This document shows, one piece after another, positions 26,803 to 34,170 of a stretch of 64,000 nucleotides of DNA. A program made the translations under genes and the position numbers. The stretch lies in assembly GCA_963724135.1 (NCBI GenBank), contig CAVRTA010000006.1:1302001-1366000 (forward strand), in the 5' to 3' direction. The stretch is from DATLGB01 sp963724135. GTDB taxonomy: Bacteria; Actinomycetota; Thermoleophilia; Solirubrobacterales; Solirubrobacteraceae. Under the pieces are notes generated by a model, which was not told the DNA's origin, ran no database searches, and saw nothing but the letters and a program-made list of their open reading frames with translations. The number at the start of each line of letters is the position of its first letter. The stretch's first letter is position 1.

Positions 26803-26862
26803 TCAGGGGACAGTCCCCCGGTTAGCGCCTGCTGATCAGGGGACGGTCCCCTTGTTAGCGCG
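26800..26862. repeat. Tandem pair of GGGGAC palindromes at rarA stop
   Basis: Two units with a 33-base period (26800 and 26833) share 25 of 29 positions. Each has the palindromic core GGGGAC-x-GTCCCC, at 26806-26818 and 26839-26851, with flanks that pair imperfectly (TAATCA or TGATCA against TTAGCG). The first unit begins with the TAA stop of rarA. The flanks and core structure are like the AAAAGGG palindromes elsewhere in the window, but with four rather than three G and without the A run. Confidence 0.75.
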
Positions 26863-26940
26863 TGGTGCATCTGTGAGGTCGGGCACGGTTGGCGGGATGT
26901 TCACGAGGGATTCAGGGTTGCCGGTCCTAATGGAAGGGCA

Positions 26941-27303
26941 GTGAGAGAGTCCGTGTTCAGTCGCACCCATTCCCTGATCTCCGGGCCGCGCGTGCGGCTG
27001 CGGCTCGCGCGGCCCTCCGACGCGGCGCGGGTCGAGTCCCTGCTGCGCGAGCGCGGCATGGACGACCAGGCGTTCGGCGTGCGGCGGCTGCTGTGCTACG
27101 ACCCGATCCACCGTTCGGTGATCGCGGCGTTCGCGCCGCTCGACGGGACGGAGGCGCTGGTCGGCATCGGCGCGATCGACCACGAGGCTGGGTCGGAGGT
27201 CGACACGCTCGTCGTCGACGAGCGGCTCACGCTGGGCCTCGCGGAGCTGCTGGTGCGCTCGCTCTCCGAGCGCGCCGCCTCGCTGCGGCGCCGCGTCGCT
27301 TAG
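26941..27303 (+). CDS. Small GNAT-like protein
   Basis: The 120-residue product opens with GPRVRLRLARPSDAARVESLL, the beta1-alpha1 entry typical of GCN5-related N-acetyltransferases. The rest (LVGIGAID, EVDTLVVDERLTLGLAELLV) resembles the later strands, but the acetyl-CoA pyrophosphate loop (Q/R-x-x-G-x-G/A) is not recognisable, so the protein may not be an active acetyltransferase. GTG at 26941 follows GGAAGG by a few bases and is a good start. It is followed closely (10 bases) by the aldehyde-dehydrogenase-like gene, suggesting joint expression. Confidence 0.6.
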   Translation: MRESVFSRTHSLISGPRVRLRLARPSDAARVESLLRERGMDDQAFGVRRLLCYDPIHRSVIAAFAPLDGTEALVGIGAIDHEAGSEVDTLVVDERLTLGLAELLVRSLSERAASLRRRVA

Positions 27304-27313
27304 CTTTCTCAGG

Positions 27314-28618
27314 GTGACCGGACCGCAGCCGTTGTGGGCGAGCGTGCCCGCGCCCGCCCGCGCGGGCTACCTCCGGCGCGCGGCGCAGGCGCTGCTCGAC
27401 GAGGTCGACGCGCTCGCCGAAGCGCTGGCGGCGGAGGCGCGCGTGCCTCGGACCGAGGCCTTGCTGGCGGAGTTGCTGCCGTCGATCGCCGGGCTGCACG
27501 AGCTCGGCGCGGACGGGCCGAAGGCACTCGCCGATCGCCGGCTCGGGCGTGCGGCGGTGCTGCGCGGCGGACGCCGCTCCCTGCTCTTCCATGCACCCAT
27601 AGGGGTCGTCGGGGTCCAGAGCGGCGACGGCTCGCCCTGGGCGGAGCCGGTCCTCGAGTCCGGAGCTGCGCTGCTCGCCGGCAACGGCGTCGTCCTCGCC
27701 GGGCCGTACCCGGCTCTGCTGCAGCGCTTCGTGGCGGCCCTCGGACGCGCCGGGGTCCCCGACGGGCTTGTCGTGGTCGACGCCGACCTGAACGGCTGCG
27801 ACAGCATCGTGGAGACCGGCGCGCCGGGCGCCAAGTCGACCATGCTCGTACTCGACGGCGCGCCGCTCGACCGCATCGTCGCCGGTGCGCTGTGGGCGGC
27901 GTACGCGCGCGGCGGCCACGGCGTCGCCTCGCTCGGGCGCATCGTGACGGCGCCGGAGGCCCCGAGCGGGCTGATCGAGAGCCTGCGCGCGGGAACCGAA
28001 CGCGTTCGCGTCGGCGATCCGCGCGATCCGGCCACCGAGGTCGGCCCGCTGGCCTCCCGGGAGGAGGCCGAGGCCGTGGAGGCCCTCGTGACGGACGCCG
28101 AGCGCGCCGGCGCGACGCGGCTGTGCGGGGGCATCGCCGAGGGGGCCACCTTCCGACCGGCGCTGCTGCGCGCCGTCGCGCCTGACGCGCGCGTCCTGCA
28201 CGAGCCCGTCCCGGGGCCGGTCCTGTCCGTCGTCGAGGCGCCGTCCGAGGCCGCCGCGATCGAGTTGTGCGCCGGGGCGCCCGCGGTGTCGGTGTGGGCC
28301 GGGGACCGTGCCCATGGTGAGCAGGTCGCGCGCACCCTCGGCGTCGCACTGACCTGGGTCAACGAGCACAGCGCCGCCGCCCCCGCAGCCCCGGTCCGTC
28401 TCGCCCGCCACACCGAGGCGCGCCAGCTCGCGAGCCGTTCGATCCGTCTGCGCTCGGCGCGGTGGCTCCCCTACGACCCGACGCTGGTGCGCGCCTCGCA
28501 GACGGCCGCGCGGATCCTGTATGGGCGCGAGTCCGAGCGCTGGCAGGTCGTGCGCCGCGGCGCCCCAGCGCTCGCCCGCGTAGCGGTCCGCATGACGCGC
28601 GAGACGCTCCGCCGCTGA
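27314..28618 (+). CDS. Aldehyde-dehydrogenase-like protein lacking catalytic residues
   Basis: The 434-residue protein follows the ALDH fold: PIGVVGVQSGDGSPWAEPVL, ESGAALLAGNGVVLAGP, TEVGPLASREEAEAVEALV and HEPVPGPVLSVVEAPS. At the general-base position, where ALDH has E in LELGG, it reads LVLDG (about residues 178-182), and at the nucleophile position, where ALDH has C, it reads GGHGVAS (about 200-206). Both catalytic residues are therefore absent, so it is unlikely to oxidise aldehydes and may be a structural or binding relative, or act like a transfer or hydrolysis protein. GTG 27314 is the start. The stop abuts the palindrome at 28619. Confidence 0.8.
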   Translation: MTGPQPLWASVPAPARAGYLRRAAQALLDEVDALAEALAAEARVPRTEALLAELLPSIAGLHELGADGPKALADRRLGRAAVLRGGRRSLLFHAPIGVVGVQSGDGSPWAEPVLESGAALLAGNGVVLAGPYPALLQRFVAALGRAGVPDGLVVVDADLNGCDSIVETGAPGAKSTMLVLDGAPLDRIVAGALWAAYARGGHGVASLGRIVTAPEAPSGLIESLRAGTERVRVGDPRDPATEVGPLASREEAEAVEALVTDAERAGATRLCGGIAEGATFRPALLRAVAPDARVLHEPVPGPVLSVVEAPSEAAAIELCAGAPAVSVWAGDRAHGEQVARTLGVALTWVNEHSAAAPAAPVRLARHTEARQLASRSIRLRSARWLPYDPTLVRASQTAARILYGRESERWQVVRRGAPALARVAVRMTRETLRR

Positions 28619-28655
28619 CCGCTTCACAAAAGGGTCCGTCCCTTTTGTGAAGCGG
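28619..28655. repeat. AAAAGGG palindrome, copy 3
   Basis: GCTTCACAAAAGGG at 28621-28634 is followed by TCCGT and the exact complement ending at 28653; two flanking C-G pairs extend the stem to 28619-28655. It starts directly after the TGA stop (28616-28618) of the ALDH-like gene and ends 16 bases before the precorrin-2 dehydrogenase ATG. The central 33 bases are identical to the copy at 52225-52257. A strong RNA hairpin is expected, so it could terminate transcription. Confidence 0.9.
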
Positions 28656-28670
28656 AGATACCCTGGGGTT

Positions 28671-29408
28671 ATGCCGGCACAGGCCTATGCGGGGAAGGAT
28701 TGCGTCTGCCAGTACCGCCGCGGTATCTGCGACCAGACCTGCGTGCGCGACATGCTCGACACGCCGTTCTACATCGCCTGCCTGCGGCTGACGGGGCGGC
28801 GCTGCGTTGTCGTCGGCGGCGGTGAGATCGGGCTGGAGAAGGTGGAGGGCCTGCTGGCGTGCGGAGGCCGGGTCGTCCTGATCGCGCCCGATGCGATCGA
28901 CGCGCTGCAGGAGCTCGCGGCCGAGGGTTCGATCGAGTGGGAGCGGCGCGAGTACCGGCCCGGCGACCTCGAGGGAACCTTCATCGCCATCGCCGCGACG
29001 AGCGACACAGACGTCAACATCCGCGTCTACGAGGACGCCGAGGAGCGGGCGATGCTCGTCAACGTCGTCGATGTGCCACCGCTCTGCAACTTCATCCTGC
29101 CCGCCATCGTGCGCACCGGACCGCTGGCGATCGCGATCTCGACCGCGGGCGCATCGCCCGCGCTGGCGAAGCGCATCAAGAGCGAGATCGCGGCCGCCTA
29201 CGGCACCGAGCATGCGCGCCTGGCGGAGCTGCTCAACGAGGCGCGGGGCTGGGCGAAGGGCAACCTTCCCACCTACCAGGACCGCAAGGCCTTCTTCGAG
29301 GGGATCGTCAACGGCGACCCCGATCCGATCGCGCTGCTGCGCGCGGGCGACGAGCAGGGCGTGCTCGCGCTGATCGACGCCGCCCGCGCCACCGCCGCGC
29401 CCGCATAG
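28671..29408 (+). CDS. Precorrin-2 dehydrogenase with N-terminal cysteine extension
   Basis: Residues from about 29 on match the Met8/CysG N-terminal (SirC) domain, which oxidises precorrin-2 to sirohydrochlorin with NAD and may insert iron: FYIACLRLTGRRCVVVGGGEI, VVLIAPDAI, TSDTDVNIRVYEDA, DVPPLCNFILPAIV, ISTAGASPALAKRIKSEIA. The first 28 residues carry four cysteines at 11, 13, 20 and 24 (KDCVCQYRRGICDQTCV), which is unlike ordinary SirC and could bind a metal or Fe-S cluster; a start at Met 28 would remove it. ATG 28671 keeps it. The protein produces siroheme precursors and precedes hemA, hemC and the SUMT-HemD fusion in the same block. Confidence 0.88.
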   Translation: MPAQAYAGKDCVCQYRRGICDQTCVRDMLDTPFYIACLRLTGRRCVVVGGGEIGLEKVEGLLACGGRVVLIAPDAIDALQELAAEGSIEWERREYRPGDLEGTFIAIAATSDTDVNIRVYEDAEERAMLVNVVDVPPLCNFILPAIVRTGPLAIAISTAGASPALAKRIKSEIAAAYGTEHARLAELLNEARGWAKGNLPTYQDRKAFFEGIVNGDPDPIALLRAGDEQGVLALIDAARATAAPA

Positions 29409-29419
29409 GCTCTCGCGGC

Positions 29420-29893
29420 GTGCAGGCCGCAGTTCTCACCGTTTCGACGTCGGTCTCCGCGCGGCGGTCGGAGGACCGCTCGGGACCGGCGCTCGCGGCG
29501 CGGGCCGAGGCGGCCGGCTGCGAGGTCGTGGCAATGGAGGTGGTACCGGACGACTTCTCGCTGATCGAGGACCGCCTGCACCACTACGTCGATGCAGCGG
29601 TCGACTTCATCTTCACCACGGGCGGGACCGGGCTGACGCCGGACGACATCACCCCGGAGGCGACGCGCGCGGTGATCCAGCGCTCCACGCCCGGCATCGT
29701 CGAGGCAATGCGCGCGGTGTCCCTCGAGCACACACCGATGGCGGTTCTGAGCCGGGCGACAGCGGGCATCAGCGGGCATACGCTGATCGTCAACTTCCCC
29801 GGGTCCCCGAAGGCGGTCGAGGAGTGCTTCGCGGTGCTCGAGCCGGTGCTCGAGCACGCCGTGCGCACGATGCGCGGTGACTCCCGCCATTGA
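29420..29893 (+). CDS. Molybdopterin adenylyltransferase-like MogA/MoaB
   Basis: The 157-residue protein has the MPT-binding signature: TVSTSVSARRSEDRSG at the N-terminus, IFTTGGTGLTPDDITPEAT, and GSPKAVEECFAVLEPVLEHA at the end. Such enzymes adenylate molybdopterin before molybdenum insertion. Whether it is MogA or MoaB-like cannot be settled. GTG at 29420 lies 11 bases after the previous stop. Its 3' end overlaps the start of ccmA by 17 bases. It sits in the tetrapyrrole block without other molybdenum cofactor genes. Confidence 0.88.
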   Translation: MQAAVLTVSTSVSARRSEDRSGPALAARAEAAGCEVVAMEVVPDDFSLIEDRLHHYVDAAVDFIFTTGGTGLTPDDITPEATRAVIQRSTPGIVEAMRAVSLEHTPMAVLSRATAGISGHTLIVNFPGSPKAVEECFAVLEPVLEHAVRTMRGDSRH

Positions 29894-30482
29894 GCTCGAA
29901 GCGGTCGGCCGGGCCTACGGCGACCGCGTCGTCTTCCGTGGCCTGTCGCTGACCGTCCCGGAGGGGACGACGCTCGCCGTCCTGGGCCCCAACGGAGCCG
30001 GCAAGACGACGCTGCTGCGGATGCTGGCGACGCTGCTGCGTCCGCACGCCGGGACGCTGCGGGTGCTCGGAGCCACGATTCCGCGCGACGGTCACCGCGT
30101 GCGGGGGCGGCTGGGCTTCGTGGCTCACGAGCCACTTCTCTACCGCGATCTGTCCGCCCGCGAGAACCTGCGCTTCCACGCGCGGCTTCACCGCGTGGGG
30201 TTCGAGCGCGTCGAGGCGCTGCTCGAACACGTGGCGCTGACGCTGCGCGCCGACGAGCCTCTGCGGACCTTCTCGCGCGGGATGGTGCAGCGCGTCGCGA
30301 TCTGCCGCGCGGTGCTGCACGAGCCCGAGCTCCTCCTGCTCGACGAGCCCTACGCGAACCTCGACGCTCGCGCCGTCGAACTGGTCGAGCCGCTGCTCTC
30401 GCGCTCGCCCACGCGCGTGCTCGTGAGCCACGACGCGGCCGCGGCGCGCGCGGTAGCCGACGAGGTGCTGGAACTCGGATGA
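29877..30482 (+). CDS. ccmA: Heme exporter ATP-binding protein CcmA
   Basis: The 201-residue ABC ATPase carries Walker A GPNGAGKTTLLRML, the signature FSRGMVQRVAI, Walker B LLLLDEPYANLD and the switch histidine VLVSHDAAAA. Next to ccmB and ccmC it is the energy subunit of the system that moves heme to CcmE for cytochrome c maturation (system I). GTG 29877 lies inside the mogA end, and the ATGA stop-start junction with ccmB shows co-translation. Confidence 0.93.
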   Translation: MTPAIELEAVGRAYGDRVVFRGLSLTVPEGTTLAVLGPNGAGKTTLLRMLATLLRPHAGTLRVLGATIPRDGHRVRGRLGFVAHEPLLYRDLSARENLRFHARLHRVGFERVEALLEHVALTLRADEPLRTFSRGMVQRVAICRAVLHEPELLLLDEPYANLDARAVELVEPLLSRSPTRVLVSHDAAAARAVADEVLELG

Positions 30483-31153
30483 GGACGACGGTGACCGCCC
30501 TGCTGCGCAAGGACTTCCGCGCCGAGCTGCGCTCGTTCGAGGCCGTCCCGGCGATGCTGCTGTTCGTCGTCAGCGCGTTCGTGTTGTTCCACTTCGGGCT
30601 CGATCGCGAGTCGCTGGCGGGCGACCTCGCCTCGGGCGTGCTGTGGGTGACGCTCCTGCTCGCCGCGGTGCTGGGCATCAACCGCCTGTTCGTCACCGAG
30701 CGCGAGCAGGGCGGCTTTGACGCATTCCTGCTCGCGCCCGTCGATCGGACCGCGATGCTCGTGGCCAAGGCGCTGACGCTGTTCGCGTTCCTGGCGGTCG
30801 TCGAGGTGGTGGCGCTCGCCGCGTTCGCAATCCTGCTGCTCGAGCCCGGCCTCGGCCAGGCGCTCCCGGAGCTCGCACTCGTCCTGGTGCTGGCCGACGC
30901 CGGACTCGCCGTCGTCGGCACGCTGGTCGGTGCGCTCGCGGTACAGACGCGGGCGCGCGACCTGATCGGCCCGTTGCTGGCACTGCCGCTGTCGGTGCCG
31001 CTGCTGATCGCGGGCGCGAGCGCCACCGCGCCGCTGCTGCAGCGGGGAGGTGCAGAGCCGCTGTCAGGCCACTGGCTGACCGTGCTCGGGCTCTACGATC
31101 TGGTGTTCGCCCTGCTCGCCTGGGCGGTGTTCGACTACCTCCTGGAGGACTGA
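30479..31153 (+). CDS. ccmB: Heme exporter membrane protein CcmB
   Basis: The 224-residue protein has six hydrophobic segments (for example EAVPAMLLFVVSAFVLFHFG, ASGVLWVTLLLAAVLG, LVLADAGLAVVGTLVGAL) and the family phrase GINRLFVTEREQGGFDAFLL. With CcmA it makes the ATP-driven part of the heme-handling complex. ATG at 30479 overlaps the ccmA stop. The next gene, ccmC, begins within a few bases of its TGA at 31151. Confidence 0.93.
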   Translation: MRTTVTALLRKDFRAELRSFEAVPAMLLFVVSAFVLFHFGLDRESLAGDLASGVLWVTLLLAAVLGINRLFVTEREQGGFDAFLLAPVDRTAMLVAKALTLFAFLAVVEVVALAAFAILLLEPGLGQALPELALVLVLADAGLAVVGTLVGALAVQTRARDLIGPLLALPLSVPLLIAGASATAPLLQRGGAEPLSGHWLTVLGLYDLVFALLAWAVFDYLLED

Positions 31154-31154
31154 C

Positions 31155-31883
31155 ATCTTCGGTCGCGGCCTCAAGCTCTTCGCCATCGCCTCCGCCGTGC
31201 TGCTCGTGACGGCGTTCGCGCTGGCGTTCTTCTGGGCGCCCAACGACGCCGACCAGGGCTTCATCCAGAAGATCTTCTATCTGCACGTCCCGCTCGCGAT
31301 CACCGCTTTGATCGGGTTCGTCGTCGGCGGGATCTACGGAATCCGCTACCTGCGGTCCGGCGATCGCAGCCACGATCTGCGCTCCTACGTCTCGATCCAC
31401 ATGGCGCTGATCTTCGGCGTCGCTGCGCTCGTCACCGGGTCGATCTGGGCAAAGGCGTCCTGGGGATACTGGTGGCTGTGGGAGGAGCCGACGCTGGTTT
31501 CCTTCTTGATCGTCTTCCTGCTCTACGCCTGCTACCAGCCGCTGCGCTTCTCGATCGAGGACCCCGAGCGCCAGGCGCGCTACGCGGCCGTGTTCTCGAT
31601 CGTCGGCGGCGTCTTCGTGCCGCTGAACTTCACCGCGGTGCGGTCCGCCTCGCAGGACATTCACCCCCGCACTCTCAGCCACGCCGACAGCCTGCCGTTC
31701 GAGGTCGCGTTCACGTTCCTGATCGCACTGATCGGGATGGCGACGCTGTTCGTTGCGCTGTGCAAGTTCGAGCTCGTGCAGAAGGCCACGCGCATGCGGC
31801 TGAAGTCGCTCAAGCGCCGCCTCGCCGGCGAGGACACGTTCACGTTCGGGCGCGGCCGGTCCGCCGCGCCTCAGGAGGTCTGA
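31155..31883 (+). CDS. ccmC: Heme-handling membrane protein CcmC
   Basis: CcmC presents heme to CcmE through its tryptophan-rich motif, seen here as SWGYWWLWEEP, with histidines in YLHVPLAI and HADSLPF and six membrane segments. From the homologous N-terminus one expects FGRGLKLFAIASAVLL, but no ATG, GTG or TTG lies in frame upstream of that stretch. The Shine-Dalgarno GGAGG at 31144-31148 points to ATC at 31155 (ATC TTC GGT) as the start. The first GTG, at 31197, would remove half of the first helix. The residues WEEP replace the usual WDP. Overlaps of a few bases with ccmB upstream and the CcmD-like gene downstream show one operon. Confidence 0.9.
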   Translation: MFGRGLKLFAIASAVLLVTAFALAFFWAPNDADQGFIQKIFYLHVPLAITALIGFVVGGIYGIRYLRSGDRSHDLRSYVSIHMALIFGVAALVTGSIWAKASWGYWWLWEEPTLVSFLIVFLLYACYQPLRFSIEDPERQARYAAVFSIVGGVFVPLNFTAVRSASQDIHPRTLSHADSLPFEVAFTFLIALIGMATLFVALCKFELVQKATRMRLKSLKRRLAGEDTFTFGRGRSAAPQEV

Positions 31884-31884
31884 G

Positions 31885-32046
31885 TTGCCCGCGCTGCCGC
31901 TCGACGAGGCGGGCAAGTACGTCGCCGCGGCATACCTGGTCTTCCTCGCGCTGATCCTGATCTACGTCGCGATCATGGCCGTGCGGCTGGCGAACGTGCA
32001 GCGGGAACTGGCAGAGCTCGCGGAGGTGATCGAGAGCCGTGAGTGA
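31885..32046 (+). CDS. ccmD: CcmD-like single-helix protein
   Basis: This 53-residue protein has one membrane helix (YLVFLALILIYVAIMAVRL) flanked by an acidic N-terminus and a charged C-terminus, the layout of CcmD, which helps hold CcmA, B and C to heme-loaded CcmE. It is short and poorly conserved, so the assignment rests on position: directly after ccmC (TTG one base beyond the ccmC stop) and overlapping the hemA GTG by eight bases. Confidence 0.65.
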   Translation: MPALPLDEAGKYVAAAYLVFLALILIYVAIMAVRLANVQRELAELAEVIESRE

Positions 32047-33343
32047 GCTCCTGCTGCTCGGTATGTCGCACAAGACCGCGCCGGTCGCCCTGCGCGAGCG
32101 CATCGCACTGACCGAGCGCGGCATGGAGACGCTGCTGGCCGAGGTCACCGCCGTGTCCGACGTGCAGGAGGCCGTCGTGCTGTCGACCTGCAACCGCACC
32201 GAGATCTACCTGGTCGTCGGCGACCCGGTCGAGGCCGAGAGCGCGGTCGTCGCCCAGCTCGCGCGCCGCGCCGGGCTGCGCCCGACCGAGCTGCTCGAGG
32301 GGGTCTACTCCTCCAACAACTGCGATACCGCCCGCCACCTCTATCGCGTCGCCTCCGGTCTGGAGTCGATGGTCGTCGGCGAGGCCGAGGTGCAGGGCCA
32401 GGTCAAGCGCGCCTACGAGCTCGCGCGGGCCCGCGGCACGACCGGGACGCTGACGAACAGGCTCTTCCAGGCCGCGCTGGCCACCGGCAAGCGCGTGCGC
32501 ACGGAGACCGGGATCGGGGAAGGGCGCCAGTCGGTCGCCTCGGTGGCGGTCGATCTCGCCTACGACGCCCTTGGCGTCCTAGACGACCGTGACGTGCTGA
32601 TCATCGGCGCCGGTGAGACGGCCGAGCTGACCGCGGAGGCGCTGCACGCGCGCGGTGCCGCCACGCTGTTCGTGGCCAATCGCCGGCGCGAGCGGGCCGA
32701 GATGCTCGCGCACCGCTTTGACGGGTCGACGCTGAGCTTCGACGAGCTGCCGAGCGCGCTGCTGGACGCCGACATCGTCGTCGCCTCGACGTCCTCCCCG
32801 CACGCTCTGATCGAGGCCGAGGTCCTCGCCGACGTGATGACCGAGCGCAACGGGCGGCCGCTGCTGCTGATCGACCTCGCCGTGCCGCGCGACATCGAGG
32901 CCGCGTGCGGCGGCCTGCCCGGCGTCACGCTGGCCAACGTCGACGACCTGCGTGCCGTGGTGGAGCGCCACGCGTCCGTGCGCGCATCGGAGTCGACGCG
33001 CGCGGAGGCGATCGTCGAGGAGGAGATCGCAACCTTCGCCAGCTGGCTCGGATCGCTCGAGGTGATGCCCACGCTCGCCGCGCTGCGCCGCCACGCGGAC
33101 GCGATCGTCGCCGGAGTGCTCGAGGAGAACGACACGCGCTGGGAGGCACTCTCCGAGCGCGATCGCGAGCGCGTTGAGGCCGTCGCGCGGGCGGTCGCGC
33201 AGCGGCTGCTGCACGAGCCGACGCTGCGCGTCAAGCAGGCCGACGGCGGCGCCCGCCACGCGCGCATGCACGTCCTGCGCGAGCTGTTCGGCCTGATCGA
33301 CGAGGCCGACGAGCTCACCGGCGTCGAGACCCCGAGACATTGA
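32039..33343 (+). CDS. hemA: Glutamyl-tRNA reductase
   Basis: The enzyme reduces glutamyl-tRNA to glutamate-1-semialdehyde, the first committed step of C5 heme synthesis. The nucleophilic cysteine is in VLSTCNRTEIYLV, and the family signature region is HLYRVASGLESMVVGEAEV and GQVKRAYELARA; the NADPH domain (LIIGAGETAELTAEAL) and the dimerisation helix follow. 434 residues is full length. It is directly coupled to hemC by TTGA, in which the hemC start overlaps the hemA stop. Confidence 0.95.
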   Translation: MSELLLLGMSHKTAPVALRERIALTERGMETLLAEVTAVSDVQEAVVLSTCNRTEIYLVVGDPVEAESAVVAQLARRAGLRPTELLEGVYSSNNCDTARHLYRVASGLESMVVGEAEVQGQVKRAYELARARGTTGTLTNRLFQAALATGKRVRTETGIGEGRQSVASVAVDLAYDALGVLDDRDVLIIGAGETAELTAEALHARGAATLFVANRRRERAEMLAHRFDGSTLSFDELPSALLDADIVVASTSSPHALIEAEVLADVMTERNGRPLLLIDLAVPRDIEAACGGLPGVTLANVDDLRAVVERHASVRASESTRAEAIVEEEIATFASWLGSLEVMPTLAALRRHADAIVAGVLEENDTRWEALSERDRERVEAVARAVAQRLLHEPTLRVKQADGGARHARMHVLRELFGLIDEADELTGVETPRH

Positions 33344-34170
33344 GGATCGGCACGCGCGCGAGCCCGCTCGCGCTCGCGCAGGCCGGCTGGGTGGCGGAGC
33401 GCATCGGCGGGGAGCTCGTTCCGCTCACCACCTCCGGCGACCATGCTTCACATGCTTCACAAAAGGGACGGGCCCCTTTGTGTAATGACAAGTCTCGCTG
33501 GGTCGACACGATCGAGGCCGCGCTGGTCGCCGGTGACATCGATCTGGCCGTGCATTCGGCCAAGGACGTGCCGGGTGAGCTCGCCGCGGGGACGGAGATC
33601 GTGGCGGTGCCGCCGCGCGAGGATCCGCGTGACGTGCTGATCGGGAGCGTGCCGGGCCGCGTGGGGACGTCGTCGCTGCGCCGCGCGGCGCAGTTGCGGG
33701 CGTGGCGGCTGGACGTCGAGGTGGTCGAGCTGCGCGGCAACGTCGACACGCGGCTGCGCAAATGGCGCGACGGCGAGGTCGACGCGGTCGTGCTCGCGCG
33801 TGCCGGGCTGCGGCGGCTGGGACGGGACGAGGACGGGGCGGTGCTCGACGGGACGGTGTTCGTGCCGGCGGCGGGGCAGGGAGCGCTGGCCCTGCAGGCG
33901 CGCGCCTCCGACGACGTCGTTCGCGCCGCGGTCGCCCCGATCGCGGACGAGCGGGCGCTCGCGTGCCTGCTGGCCGAGCGGGCGGCGACGCGCGTGCTGG
34001 GCGCGTCCTGCCACACACCGATCGGCGTGCACGCGGACGGGCGCCGGATGCGCGGCTTCGTCGGCGCCGTCGACGGCTCCGCCTGGGTGCTGGACGAGAT
34101 GGAGGGGCTCGACGGCGCCGAGCTGGCGCGCCGGATGCTGGCGGCCGGTGCCGGGGAGCTGCTCGGGTGA
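33340..34170 (+). CDS. hemC: Hydroxymethylbilane synthase with in-frame palindrome insertion
   Basis: HemC joins four porphobilinogens into hydroxymethylbilane on its dipyrromethane cofactor. Family motifs are present: IGTRASPLALAQAGWV, AVHSAKDVP, GTSSLRRAAQL, RGNVDTRLRK and LAEERAATR-like LAERAATRVLG; the cofactor cysteine is in GASCHTPIGVH. Between TTSGD and DKSRWV there are 15 residues (HASHASQKGRAPLCN, about 35-49) encoded by a palindrome of the repeat family. This is where E. coli HemC has its flexible active-site loop, so the insert may be tolerated. The insert uses AT-richer codons (CAA, AAG, TTG, AAT). TTG 33340 starts the frame at the normal N-terminus. The protein is 276 residues, slightly shorter than enteric HemC. 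Confidence 0.92.
   Translation: MRIGTRASPLALAQAGWVAERIGGELVPLTTSGDHASHASQKGRAPLCNDKSRWVDTIEAALVAGDIDLAVHSAKDVPGELAAGTEIVAVPPREDPRDVLIGSVPGRVGTSSLRRAAQLRAWRLDVEVVELRGNVDTRLRKWRDGEVDAVVLARAGLRRLGRDEDGAVLDGTVFVPAAGQGALALQARASDDVVRAAVAPIADERALACLLAERAATRVLGASCHTPIGVHADGRRMRGFVGAVDGSAWVLDEMEGLDGAELARRMLAAGAGELLG
33442..33486 (+). repeat. AAAAGGG palindrome, degenerate copy inside hemC
   Basis: The left arm GCTTCACAAAAGGG (33455-33468) is identical to copies 3 and 6. The right arm has drifted to CCCCTTTGTGTAATG, so pairing is imperfect. The changes keep an open reading frame through hemC. Just upstream, CATGCTTCA is repeated in tandem (33442-33450 and 33451-33459). The whole stretch equals 45 bases, 15 codons, without a stop in the hemC frame. 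Confidence 0.85.

Noticed and set aside
33442..33486. Tandem CATGCTTCA and palindrome as a CRISPR-like array
   Set aside because: Only two 9-base units without spacers and located within hemC; no cas genes in the window.
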